Below are positions 51,619-60,288 of a DNA stretch of 64,000 nucleotides, one piece after another; position 1 is the first letter of the stretch; every line of letters starts with the position of its first letter. Below the pieces are notes generated by a model. That model was not told where the DNA came from, made no database searches, and saw nothing but the letters and a program-made list of their open reading frames with translations. The stretch comes from UBA11475 sp045655805 (GTDB taxonomy: Bacteria; Bacillota; Clostridia; Christensenellales; Borkfalkiaceae): contig JAZOPZ010000003.1 of assembly GCA_045655805.1 (NCBI GenBank), positions 1 through 64,000 on the forward strand. The letters are read 5' to 3'. The translations under genes were made by a program, and so were the position numbers.

Positions 51619-53250
51619 ATGTTAAAAACTATTAACGGAGCAACCTTTAAGTCAATCGTTTTGACTGCTGGTAAACTCTTTGAAATAAATAGAGCAAATA
51701 TCGACGCACTTAACGTTTTCCCTGTCCCTGACGGTGATACGGGTACGAATATGTGCTTTACTATTCAGTCAGCAGTTAAAAGTTTGGCGTCAGTAAATTC
51801 AAATAAACTTTGCGACGTTGCTGATGCTGCGTCAAAGGGATCTTTGCGTGGTGCAAGGGGTAATTCAGGCGTTATTTTGTCACAAGTTATGCGTGGGCTT
51901 TGTAACGTTATTAGAGAATATAATGAAGTCGACGTTGGTAACTTTGCCAAGGCACTCCAAAATGCTGCTGAAGTTGCATACGGCGCTGTTGCTATGCCTA
52001 AAGAAGGTACTATTTTAACCGTTATTAGAATGATTGCTGAACACGCTCATTCGATTAGATTTAAGCACAAGGATTTTGAAACCTTTATTGAAGAAATTAT
52101 CAAAAAAGGTAACGAAGCCGTTGATCTTACTCCAACGCTTTTACCAGTTCTTAAAAAGGCGGGCGTTGTTGATGCTGGTGGTAAGGGCTTAATGCTTTTC
52201 TTTGAGGCTATCCAAAAGGTTATAAAAGGCGAAACTGTAATCGAGTCTACTGATTTTGTTCCAGAAGATAATACTGGCGATGTTCAAATGGAACACGCTG
52301 ATATTATGGCCCTTGGTAATATTGAATTTGCCTATTGTACTGAATTCTTCATTATAAATATTAAAAAGAAAACCACACTCGCAGATATCGAAAAGTTAAG
52401 GGAAAGCCTTATGAATATCGGTGATAGCGTTATCGTTATCGGCGACCTTGAACTTGTTAAAGTACACGTTCACACAAACAAGCCGGGTAGAGCGCTTACA
52501 TTGGCACTTGAACTTGGTGAAGTTGATAAAGTTAAGATTGAGAATATGCTTGAACAAAATCGTGAACTTATCAAAAAGTACGAGGCTGAAAAGAAAGAAA
52601 TCGGGATGCTTGCCATCTCTTCAGGTGACGGTATTTCTGCGATATTTAAGGATTTACTTGTTGACGGCATTCTTGAAGGTGGTCAATCAATGAATCCATC
52701 TGCACAGGATATTGCAACGGCTGTTCAACGTATTAATGCAGATAACGTTTTTGTGTTCCCAAATAATAAAAATATTATATTAGCGGCTGAACAAGCAAAG
52801 AGCCTTGTTGAAAACAAGCAAGTTCACGTAGTTCCTACGAAAAATATTCCACAAGGTTTTGCTGCTGCTATGAGTTTTAACCCAGAACTTTCTGTTGAAG
52901 AAAATAAGGCGAACATGATACATTCGCTCGACCTTGTTACCGTTGGACAAATAACTTATGCTGTTAAAAACACCAAAATTGACGGTTTTGATATCAAAGC
53001 AAACGATATTATGGGGCTTGATAGCAAAAAGATTTTAGCAAAAGGTAATGACGTTTCGGAAGTTGCAGTTAAACTTATAAATAAGTTGCGTGGCGCTGAA
53101 GAAATAATCTCGCTTTACTATGGTTCTGACGTAAAAGAAGAAGATGCAGTTGCTCTCCAAGAAAAATTACAAGAAATTTATCCGGATTGCGACGTTCAAT
53201 TGACTTACGGTGGTCAACCAATATATTATTACTATATTTCATTAGAATAA
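51619..53250 (+). CDS. fakA: Fatty acid kinase subunit FakA (YloV, DAK2 domain)
   Basis: FakA phosphorylates FakB-bound fatty acids to acyl-phosphates, the substrate of PlsY. The 543-residue protein has an N-terminal DhaL-type kinase domain with NVFPVPDGDTGTNM (Mg-ATP site), GSLRGARGNSGVILSQVMRG and VVDAGGKGLMLF. A middle and a C-terminal domain follow, with VHVHTNKPGRALTLALELG and ending PIYYYYISLE. The DegV protein at 56083 is the FakB type, so both halves of the fatty acid kinase are within 5 kb, and plsY is elsewhere in the window. Confidence 0.94.
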   Translation: MLKTINGATFKSIVLTAGKLFEINRANIDALNVFPVPDGDTGTNMCFTIQSAVKSLASVNSNKLCDVADAASKGSLRGARGNSGVILSQVMRGLCNVIREYNEVDVGNFAKALQNAAEVAYGAVAMPKEGTILTVIRMIAEHAHSIRFKHKDFETFIEEIIKKGNEAVDLTPTLLPVLKKAGVVDAGGKGLMLFFEAIQKVIKGETVIESTDFVPEDNTGDVQMEHADIMALGNIEFAYCTEFFIINIKKKTTLADIEKLRESLMNIGDSVIVIGDLELVKVHVHTNKPGRALTLALELGEVDKVKIENMLEQNRELIKKYEAEKKEIGMLAISSGDGISAIFKDLLVDGILEGGQSMNPSAQDIATAVQRINADNVFVFPNNKNIILAAEQAKSLVENKQVHVVPTKNIPQGFAAAMSFNPELSVEENKANMIHSLDLVTVGQITYAVKNTKIDGFDIKANDIMGLDSKKILAKGNDVSEVAVKLINKLRGAEEIISLYYGSDVKEEDAVALQEKLQEIYPDCDVQLTYGGQPIYYYYISLE

Positions 53251-53303
53251 ATATGTTCAGGGAAGATTTTTTCTTCCCTAATTTTATATAAAAGAACTTT
53301 TGT

Positions 53304-55313
53304 ATGGAATTAACTAAAATAAAAGGAATAAGCGAAAAAAGGGCAGACGATTTTGCCAAGATGGGCGTTTATTCCACAGTGGATTTAATTAAATATTTTC
53401 CGAAAAGATATCTTGACTTAAGGGAGCGTCAATCACTTAAAAACGTTTACCATAACGACGTGGCGCTCACCGTTGGTCAAGTCGTTTCCGTACCAATGAA
53501 TTATTTTATGGCAAAACGTGGGTTTGTAAAAGTGTATTGTGAACAAGAGGGGTTGCCTTTTACGGCAATTTGGTTTAATCAGTCTTACGTTTTGCAAAAA
53601 TTAAAGGTCGGTGAAACCTATCTTTTTTACGGCAGGGTTCAAAAAAAGTTTGGCGAAATTTCCATTGTTAATCCAACTTTTGAGCCTTTTGATAAAAATT
53701 ATAGGCTCAAAGGGATAGTTCCTCAATACCTAACAAAAGGTAGTTTAACTCAAAAAATTATAAGGGATTCGGCAAGACTTGCTGTTAATTTAGAAAAGCC
53801 GTCTTCAATAATCCCCGTTGAATTACAACAAAAATACAACCTTAAAAATTTGTATTTTTCATATTCTAAAGTTCACAACCCTGAAACTTTTGAAGAAAAT
53901 TTAGAGGCTAGTGAGCGCATAGCGATTGAAGAGTATTTTGCAATACTTTCTGCATTTAAATTCGTTAAGGGAGCAAGAGAGCAGTTAAGGCTAAATAAGT
54001 ATTCTTGCACTAAAAGTGAATTAAATGATTTTATCAAGCAATTTCCTTTTGATTTTACTAATGGACAAATGAAGGCGGTTTATGAAATTTTTAATGATCT
54101 GACAAGTCCATCAGTAATGAATAGGTTGCTTCAAGGGGACGTTGGTAGTGGCAAAACAGCGGTTAGTCTTTGTGCTGTTTATATGGCGATTAAAAGTGGG
54201 TATCAAGCAGTTATTTTGTCTCCGACCGAGGTTTTGGCAAGGCAAAATTTTGAAGTTGCGAAAAAGTATCTTAAAAATTTGAACGCCGAAATATTGCTCG
54301 GCTCTACTAGTGCAAAGGAAAAAAGACGCATTAAAGAGGCCGTTAAAAATGGTCAAGTTGATTTGCTTGTTGGAACGCACGCTGTTCTTCAGTCAGACGT
54401 TGAATTTGCTAATTTATCGTTGTGTGTTTGTGATGAACAACAAAGGTTTGGTGTTGCTCAAAGAAGTGAACTTTCAAATAAGGGGATAACTCCCGATATT
54501 TTAGTAATGAGTGCTACGCCTATTCCAAGAACGCTATCTTTAATTTTCTTTGGCGATCTAGATATTTCAACTATAGCAGAAAAACCTAAAGACCGTCTGC
54601 CAGTAAAAACTAGTATCGTTCCACAAGAAAAATATAACGATATGCTTAAATACGTTGAAAAAGAAGTGTCTTTGGGTAAACAAGTTTATTTCGTTTGTCC
54701 AAAAGTCGAGGGGGATGAAGAAGGTGAGGTTATGAGCGTAACCGAACTTTTTGAGGAGTTGCAGGGAAGAATTCCGTCTATTAGATTTGGACTTTTACAC
54801 GGAAAAATGAAAGATAAGCAAAAAACTGAAATAATGGACGAGTTTAAAAACGGCGATATTGACGCTCTTGTTTCCACCACGGTTATTGAGGTTGGCGTTG
54901 ACGTGCCTAATGCCTCTATTATGATTATTTATAATGCTGAAAGATTTGGACTTTCACAATTGCACCAACTTCGTGGTAGAGTAGGAAGGTCTGATATACA
55001 AAGTTATTGCTTTTTACTTTCTGATAGTTCATCAGAAACTGCCATCAATCGACTTGACGTATTGCGCAAAAATACCGATGGTTTTAAGATTAGTGAATAC
55101 GACTACGATATGCGTGGTGGTGGTGACTTTATGGGTATGCGCCAAAGTGGTAAAATAATGACTGATTTAGGTTTTTTAAGGTATTCCGTAGGGGCGATTT
55201 TTACAGCGAAAAAACTTTCGGATGAAATGTTTTCAGGTAAATATGATTTGTCAAAAATTAAAGAAGTCGCTATGTCAAAATATCAGAAGTTGAAAGAAAT
55301 TTCAATGAATTAA
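53304..55313 (+). CDS. recG: ATP-dependent DNA helicase RecG
   Basis: The helicase remodels stalled forks and Holliday junctions. The 669-residue protein starts with MELTKIKGISEKRADDFAKMGVYS (wedge region) and an OB domain. Helicase motifs follow: GDVGSGKTAVS (Walker A), CDEQQRFGVAQR (motif II and the RecG loop), MSATPIPRTL, TTVIEVGVDVPNA and QLRGRVGRS. The C-terminal block MRGGGDFMGMRQSG is conserved. The order fakA-recG is common in Bacillota. Confidence 0.96.
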   Translation: MELTKIKGISEKRADDFAKMGVYSTVDLIKYFPKRYLDLRERQSLKNVYHNDVALTVGQVVSVPMNYFMAKRGFVKVYCEQEGLPFTAIWFNQSYVLQKLKVGETYLFYGRVQKKFGEISIVNPTFEPFDKNYRLKGIVPQYLTKGSLTQKIIRDSARLAVNLEKPSSIIPVELQQKYNLKNLYFSYSKVHNPETFEENLEASERIAIEEYFAILSAFKFVKGAREQLRLNKYSCTKSELNDFIKQFPFDFTNGQMKAVYEIFNDLTSPSVMNRLLQGDVGSGKTAVSLCAVYMAIKSGYQAVILSPTEVLARQNFEVAKKYLKNLNAEILLGSTSAKEKRRIKEAVKNGQVDLLVGTHAVLQSDVEFANLSLCVCDEQQRFGVAQRSELSNKGITPDILVMSATPIPRTLSLIFFGDLDISTIAEKPKDRLPVKTSIVPQEKYNDMLKYVEKEVSLGKQVYFVCPKVEGDEEGEVMSVTELFEELQGRIPSIRFGLLHGKMKDKQKTEIMDEFKNGDIDALVSTTVIEVGVDVPNASIMIIYNAERFGLSQLHQLRGRVGRSDIQSYCFLLSDSSSETAINRLDVLRKNTDGFKISEYDYDMRGGGDFMGMRQSGKIMTDLGFLRYSVGAIFTAKKLSDEMFSGKYDLSKIKEVAMSKYQKLKEISMN

Positions 55314-55337
55314 AAAACTCCCAAACGGGAGTTTTTT
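55312..55337. terminator. Bidirectional terminator between recG and the HTH-membrane gene
   Basis: AACTCCC/GGGAGTT inverted repeat flanked by A and T runs on both strands. Confidence 0.85.
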
Positions 55338-55917
55338 ATATTTGTTTGAAAGCGTACCAAAATATTGCTAAAACTTGCAACGGTATACCAATTAAGAAAA
55401 TAAACCAATAATTTAGTAGTGTTAAAAAAATTATCAATATAACCGTCCAAATAAGCGTTGAGATTGATAAAAATTGTAGCCAAGGTTTATGCCAAATTGA
55501 CGAAAAAACCAGCACGATTACGGCACTTACGGGTATAGCACAAAGATAAACTAAATACAGTTTTGATGATATATTTTTTGCCCAAATATTACATGCTACG
55601 AAAACTATTACGGCAACTAGCCATGCAATGCCAACTGCTAGGGCAGTTATTAGGGCTCGCTTTGCATTAATTTTCTTTTTGGTGTTAACCTTTGCTTTTT
55701 TTTCGGGGTTTTCTTTTAAGAGTTTGTCAACAGTCGTTCCGTAAATTGTAGCAATTTGGTTTAGAACGAATACATCGGGGAACCCCTCGCCACGCTCCCA
55801 TTTTGAAATTGTTTTATCTGAATAATTTATTAAGTCACCAAGTTCCGCTTGTGTTAAACCTAATGCTTTACGATATTTGATTAAGTTTTGCGATAAAAGT
55901 TGTTTTTGTTCTTCCAT
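55336..55917 (-). CDS. XRE-family regulator with C-terminal membrane domain
   Basis: A 193-residue protein. An N-terminal HTH_3 domain (residues 7-65, RKALGLTQAELGDLINYSDKTISKWERGEGFP) is joined by a Lys-rich linker to about four transmembrane helices. Such proteins are common in Clostridia and may sense the membrane, but targets are unknown. The promoter TTGATT-17-TAAAAT ends six bases before the ATG, and no Shine-Dalgarno is visible, so the mRNA is probably leaderless. It is the only gene between recG and the DegV gene. Confidence 0.88.
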   Translation of the reverse strand: MEEQKQLLSQNLIKYRKALGLTQAELGDLINYSDKTISKWERGEGFPDVFVLNQIATIYGTTVDKLLKENPEKKAKVNTKKKINAKRALITALAVGIAWLVAVIVFVACNIWAKNISSKLYLVYLCAIPVSAVIVLVFSSIWHKPWLQFLSISTLIWTVILIIFLTLLNYWFIFLIGIPLQVLAIFWYAFKQI

Positions 55918-55923
55918 AACTAT

Positions 55924-55952
55924 ATTTTATAACAAAAATAATCTAAAATCAA
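55924..55952 (-). promoter_or_regulatory. Promoter of the HTH-membrane gene, leaderless
   Basis: On the minus strand TTGATT (55947-55952) and TAAAAT (55924-55929) are separated by 17 bp. The ATG begins seven bases after the -10, at the expected start of transcription. Confidence 0.68.
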
Positions 55953-56033
55953 CTATTTTTCAGCATTTCTACTGTTAGTAGAGTTGAAAAAAGTCAATTC
56001 TACTGTAAAAAATAAGGTGTAGAGGGTTGTTGG

Positions 56034-56062
56034 TTGATATTTTTCTTTTAATAAAGTAAGAT
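56034..56062 (+). promoter_or_regulatory. Promoter of the DegV-family gene
   Basis: TTGATA (56034-56039) and TAAGAT (56057-56062) are separated by 17 bp, ahead of AAGGAGGG. Confidence 0.6.
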
Positions 56063-56082
56063 AAAAGAAAAGGAGGGTTAGT

Positions 56083-56931
56083 ATGAAAATAGCAATTTCA
56101 GCAGAATCAACTGTAGATTTAACCGACGAATTATTAAAAAAATACAATATTCACACCGTTCCGTTTACTTTAGTAATGGGTGATGACTGCAAACTTGATG
56201 ACAACGTAACGACTGAAGAAATTATCGAATTCGTAAATAAAACGGGTGTTTTGGCAAAAACCAGTGCAGTAAATCAAGAGCAATATATTGAACATTTTAG
56301 CGAACTACTTAAAGACTACGACGCTGTAGTGCATTTTACCTTATCTTCAGAAATGTCGCTTGCTTATCAAAATGCCGTGCGTGCTAGTGATGAACTAAAA
56401 AAAGTTTACGTGATAAATTCAAAAAGTTTATCAACAGGCATTGCGTTACTTGCAATATACGCATCAGAACTCGTTGAGGCAGGTTTTGACGCTAAACGCA
56501 TATGTGAAATGGTGACAAAACGTATTGAAAACGTGCAAGCAAGTTTTGTTGTTAATCGCTTGGATTACTTGTATAAAGGTGGAAGATGTTCATCGCTTGC
56601 GTTTTTTGGTGCAAATATTTTAAAAATTAGACCACAAATTTTGGTAAAAGATGGTAAACTTGTAACCGGAAATAAATATCGTGGTAATATGTCTATTATA
56701 GTTTCAAAATACGTAAAAGATATTTTGTCACAATTTAATAACCCTGACTACTCACGGGTTTTTATCACTTATACGACATGTACTGATGAAATAATTGAAA
56801 AGATTAAAGAGACTTTACTTGCCGAGGGATTTAAAGAAGTTTTAATAACTCGCGCTAGAGGTACGATAACTAGTCATTGTGGTGAAGAGTGCCTAGGGGT
56901 TTTGTTTATTAACGACGGTGGTGTAAATTAA
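56083..56931 (+). CDS. DegV family fatty-acid binding protein (FakB type)
   Basis: A 282-residue DegV protein that binds a fatty acid and presents it to FakA. The family shape is clear: ISAESTVDLTDELLKKYNIHTVPFTLVMG, TSAVNQEQYIEHF, VHFTLSSEMSLAYQNA, VINSKSLSTGIALL and RLDYLYKGGRCSSLAFFGANILKIRPQI. It ends with HCGEECLGVLFI. The position that is usually Ser-Ser in DST/TSQPS is TSAVN here, a common variant. AAGGAGGG precedes the ATG. Confidence 0.93.
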   Translation: MKIAISAESTVDLTDELLKKYNIHTVPFTLVMGDDCKLDDNVTTEEIIEFVNKTGVLAKTSAVNQEQYIEHFSELLKDYDAVVHFTLSSEMSLAYQNAVRASDELKKVYVINSKSLSTGIALLAIYASELVEAGFDAKRICEMVTKRIENVQASFVVNRLDYLYKGGRCSSLAFFGANILKIRPQILVKDGKLVTGNKYRGNMSIIVSKYVKDILSQFNNPDYSRVFITYTTCTDEIIEKIKETLLAEGFKEVLITRARGTITSHCGEECLGVLFINDGGVN

Positions 56932-56934
56932 AAA

Positions 56935-56968
56935 GAAAAAAGAACTGAATTTTCAGTTCTTTTTTTTG
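56935..56968. terminator. Bidirectional terminator
   Basis: The stem AGAACTGAA/TTCAGTTCT is flanked by long A and T runs and serves the convergent DegV and dehydrogenase genes. Confidence 0.85.
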
Positions 56969-56977
56969 TGCAAAATT

Positions 56978-58018
56978 TTATGTCAAAACGTCTTTTAACT
57001 CAATAACTACTTCGTTTACCGTTTCTTCTTCAGAAAGAGTTTTTGAAAGGGCTTCAAAAACTTTATCGCATTCTTCAAACGGAGCGTTTTTGATATCAAA
57101 TTTAGTTAAGTCGATAGCGCCGTTTGCAATAAGGTTGATACTTGCTTCCGTATTGCCGTAACCAGTATTAACAAAACACAAGTTAAGGTCTTTTTTGATA
57201 GCAGGTGTAAACGATACTATGTTAGAATGTTTTCCCATACCGCTTATCGCGATTTGAGCGTTATAACCTGCAAGTGCAAACGCCTGCTTTAAAGGTATTT
57301 TTGAATCGAGCGCGTAAACGACTTTAGGTGCGAGTTTACCATTAGTGATTTGCAATACTTCATTTAAACGATTGTATTCGTTTGAAAGAGAGTAGTAAAT
57401 ACCACAATCTTTTGCAAGATTTATTCTATCCTCATCATTGTCAATAAGGATTGGAATACTTTGATAATACTTTAGTATTTGCGCTAAAATAATGCCAAAA
57501 TTATCAGCCCCCAAAATAAGGACGTGTTCACCTTTTTGAATAGACAGTCTATCAATAATATTCAAGCAAAGAGAAACCGTTTCAATAAACAACGCGCTTT
57601 TATCGGAAACGTGTTCTGGAATAGCAAAAATTGAAGATGCGTCTACGTCGACAAATTCTTTTAAAAAACCGTCGTAATCTTCGCCAGCCACCAAAATGTC
57701 TGCACAACGTGATTTATCGTTGTTCTTACAATATATACATTCTTTGCAATTTTTATATGGTGTGACGTAAACTCTTGCGCCCTTTTTAAGAGAGAAAATA
57801 CTATCTGATGGCATATCTTGAGCAATGATGCCAACGCCCGTAGAACCCAAAACGGTATTTTTACAATCGTATTCGCCCGTATAACGCAATACGTCGGCAA
57901 CTGTTACCAAGGCTTTTTTAATTTTTACTTTTACGGTATTGGCACCTTCGTTTAAATCTTCGTTTACGAGTTCTTCAGCGACGAATTCACCATCATTGTT
58001 GACAAGCCAACCTTTCAT
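56978..58018 (-). CDS. Zinc-type alcohol dehydrogenase-like protein lacking catalytic zinc ligands
   Basis: A 346-residue medium-chain dehydrogenase. The structural zinc loop is intact (C-x2-C-x2-C-x7-C at about residues 91-105, CKECIYCKNNDKSRC). The catalytic zinc site is not. Where the family has CGICGSD there is ALVTVAD (36-42), and the GHE motif is replaced by LGST near 57-60. The Rossmann part has ILGADNFGIILAQ, a modified nucleotide loop, and IDNDEDRINLAK. It may use another chemistry or serve as a binding protein. Single gene with its own promoter. Confidence 0.8.
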   Translation of the reverse strand: MKGWLVNNDGEFVAEELVNEDLNEGANTVKVKIKKALVTVADVLRYTGEYDCKNTVLGSTGVGIIAQDMPSDSIFSLKKGARVYVTPYKNCKECIYCKNNDKSRCADILVAGEDYDGFLKEFVDVDASSIFAIPEHVSDKSALFIETVSLCLNIIDRLSIQKGEHVLILGADNFGIILAQILKYYQSIPILIDNDEDRINLAKDCGIYYSLSNEYNRLNEVLQITNGKLAPKVVYALDSKIPLKQAFALAGYNAQIAISGMGKHSNIVSFTPAIKKDLNLCFVNTGYGNTEASINLIANGAIDLTKFDIKNAPFEECDKVFEALSKTLSEEETVNEVVIELKDVLT

Positions 58019-58045
58019 AAATACCTCAAAAAAACGATTTTAATC

Positions 58046-58074
58046 ATTGTAATACAAATAAGGAAAAAAATCAA
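58046..58074 (-). promoter_or_regulatory. Promoter of the dehydrogenase-like gene
   Basis: On the minus strand TTGATT (58069-58074) and TACAAT (58046-58051) are separated by 17 bp. Confidence 0.7.
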
Positions 58075-58139
58075 GTGATTTATCACTCAAATATTTTTTC
58101 AAAAATTATAAATTATTTTATAAAGGTTGTCTAAATCAG

Positions 58140-58168
58140 TTGACTTGCATTACAAAATAATATATAAT
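58140..58168 (+). promoter_or_regulatory. Promoter of rpmE
   Basis: TTGACT (58140-58145) and TATAAT (58163-58168) are separated by 17 bp. Confidence 0.8.
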
Positions 58169-58198
58169 AATGCAGTAAATTCTAAAAGAGGTGATAAA

Positions 58199-58408
58199 AT
58201 GAAACAGGGTATCCATCCAAATTATCACGAAGTTACAGTAGTATGTGCTTGTGGTGAAACATTTAAAACCGGCTCAACAAAACAAACCGATACCGTGAAG
58301 GTTGAAATTTGCAGCAAATGCCATCCTTTCTTTACCGGCAAACAAAAGTTAGTAGATACCGGTGGCCGTGTTGACAGGTTTAATAAGAGATATAGCAAGA
58401 GCAAATAA
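58199..58408 (+). CDS. rpmE: 50S ribosomal protein L31
   Basis: A 69-residue ribosomal protein starting MKQGIHPNYHEVTVVCACGETF and containing ICSKCHPFFTGKQKLVDTGGRVDRF, the L31 signature. The four-Cys arrangement (CAC, CSKC) shows the zinc-binding form. AGAGGTG lies before the ATG at 58199; the longer open frame runs through the promoter. It is followed by the DUF1385-prmC fusion and prfA, matching the usual rpmE-prmC-prfA neighbourhood. Confidence 0.96.
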   Translation: MKQGIHPNYHEVTVVCACGETFKTGSTKQTDTVKVEICSKCHPFFTGKQKLVDTGGRVDRFNKRYSKSK

Positions 58409-58420
58409 TTTGCATGCTAC

Positions 58421-58456
58421 GGCTTTTAAAGGATTATCTTTTAAAAGCCTTTTTTA
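58421..58456 (+). terminator. Intrinsic terminator of rpmE
   Basis: The 10-bp stem GGCTTTTAAA/TTTAAAAGCC is followed by six T, leaving only about 20 bases before the next start codon. Confidence 0.82.
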
Positions 58457-58476
58457 TTATAAACTATCTAACTGTT

Positions 58477-60279
58477 ATGAAAAATAAGGAAAACACTAAA
58501 AAAACACTCATCGGTGGACAAGCGTTGATGGAAGGCGTTATGATGCGCGGTAAAACTTCTATGGCAATGGCTGTTAGAGATGAGGACGGGATTATTCGTC
58601 GTGAAAGTACGCGTATAAAACCTAGTGAAAAGTCTAGTAAGTTTTTTAGATTACCTATCGTTAGAGGGTGTAAGGCGTTTGTAAATTCTTTTATCGGGGG
58701 TATGCAAACCTTAATGCGTTCTGCTGAAGTGTATGGAGAAACTGAAGAACCTTCAAGATTTGAAAAATGGCTTTCCAAAACCTTTAAGATTGATTTGCTT
58801 AACGTGGTTTTGGGTGTGGCGCTTATTTTAGCGCTTGGGCTTGCCGTGGTTTTATTCGTGTTAGTTCCACAATTAGTTAGAAACTTGCTTGAGTGGGCTT
58901 TTAGCACCGAATTTTCTCCACTTGCAAAAAACTTTATTGAAGGCGGGGTAAAAATACTGATTTTTATTTCGTATATTTTACTTTGCGCTCTCGTTCCTGA
59001 CGTAAAAAGAACCTTTATGTATCACGGGGCTGAACACAAGACTATTTCTTGTTATGAAGAAGGGCTTGAATTAACCCCTGAAAATGCAAAAAAATGCTCT
59101 AGAATACACGATAGATGCGGTACAACCTTTATGGTTTTCGTAATGGTTATTAGTATTTTAGTATTTGCTGTATTTGAATCGGTTTTAGGGGTTTTTAATG
59201 CTCAAATAGACGGGATTTTAAGGGTTCTATTAAAGATAGCGGTATTACCACTTATAGCAGGGATTTCATACGAATTGTTGCGTGGGCTTGCTAAAACAAA
59301 AAGCAAGTTAGTTTTGCCGTTAAAATGGCCCGGTATGTTATTGCAAAGGATTACGACAAAAGAGCCGGATGAAGATATGCTCGAAGTTGCTATTACAGCG
59401 TTTAATATGGTAGTAGCGCTTGATGCTGATGAAAATCTTCCTACTGAAACTTTCGTTATGCCAAAACCTGCTAAAGAAGTTACTGAAACCGTTATTGATG
59501 AACTTAAATCTGCAGGTATAGAAGACGTTGCTGATGCAGAGTGGATCGTGGCGCTTTCGGCAAATATTAAGAGAGACGAAGTATATTCCGATAAAGTTAT
59601 AAAAGCAAAATATATCGATACTATAACAAAGCTTACTGAGGATAGAAAGTCGGGTAGGCCACTCTGGTATTGCGTTGGCGATACGGAATTTTTCGATTAT
59701 AAAATTAAAGTTGATGAAAGGGTTTTAATACCTAGACCTGAAACGGAATTGCTCGTTGAAAACGCTATAAAAGTCATAAACTCCGATACGAAAGTTTTGG
59801 ATTTATGCACGGGTAGTGGCGCTATTGCTATTGCCATTTCAAAAAAGACGGGCGCAAACGTGACGGCGTCTGATATAAGCGCTGGAGCAATTGAATTAGC
59901 AACACAAAACGCTAAAGATAACGGCGCTCAAATAACCTTTGTTCAAAGTGATATGTTTGCATCTTTTAGCGAAGAAAAATTTGACGTTATTATTTCAAAC
60001 CCACCGTATATAAAATCCGAAGATATAGCGACACTGCAAGATGAAGTGAAAAATTTTGAACCGCTTTTAGCGCTTGACGGTGGTTTCGACGGTTTGGATT
60101 TTTATAAAACTATCGCTCAAAACTTAACTGATCGCTTAAATGTAGGCGGATATTTATTTATAGAGTTTGGTATTGGTCAAGCAGAGGCTCTTAAATCATT
60201 ATTTGAAGTTTACGGCGAAGTAGAAATTATTAAAGATTATTCTGATATCGAAAGAATTATAAAATTAAAAGTAAATTAA
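58477..60279 (+). CDS. Fusion of DUF1385 membrane protein with release-factor glutamine methyltransferase PrmC
   Basis: One 600-residue frame joins two usually separate proteins. Residues 1 to about 310 are DUF1385 (YqhQ-like): GGQALMEGVMMRG, VRGCKAFVNSF, helices around 110-135 and 165-180, YHGAEHKTISCYEEG and CGTTFM. From about residue 350 comes PrmC: the helical N-domain, GRPLWYCVGDTEFF, VLIPRPETELLVENA, the SAM loop LDLCTGSGAIAIAIS and catalytic NPPYI. PrmC methylates the GGQ Gln of release factors. RF1 is encoded ten bases downstream. The ATG at 58477 matches the DUF1385 start but lacks a Shine-Dalgarno; an upstream ATG at 58414 would read through a terminator. Confidence 0.88.
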   Translation: MKNKENTKKTLIGGQALMEGVMMRGKTSMAMAVRDEDGIIRRESTRIKPSEKSSKFFRLPIVRGCKAFVNSFIGGMQTLMRSAEVYGETEEPSRFEKWLSKTFKIDLLNVVLGVALILALGLAVVLFVLVPQLVRNLLEWAFSTEFSPLAKNFIEGGVKILIFISYILLCALVPDVKRTFMYHGAEHKTISCYEEGLELTPENAKKCSRIHDRCGTTFMVFVMVISILVFAVFESVLGVFNAQIDGILRVLLKIAVLPLIAGISYELLRGLAKTKSKLVLPLKWPGMLLQRITTKEPDEDMLEVAITAFNMVVALDADENLPTETFVMPKPAKEVTETVIDELKSAGIEDVADAEWIVALSANIKRDEVYSDKVIKAKYIDTITKLTEDRKSGRPLWYCVGDTEFFDYKIKVDERVLIPRPETELLVENAIKVINSDTKVLDLCTGSGAIAIAISKKTGANVTASDISAGAIELATQNAKDNGAQITFVQSDMFASFSEEKFDVIISNPPYIKSEDIATLQDEVKNFEPLLALDGGFDGLDFYKTIAQNLTDRLNVGGYLFIEFGIGQAEALKSLFEVYGEVEIIKDYSDIERIIKLKVN

Positions 60280-60288
60280 AGGAAAATT

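Noticed and set aside
54111..54380. Frame antisense to recG
   Set aside because: No ribosome site and no family resemblance. It lies fully inside helicase motifs of recG.
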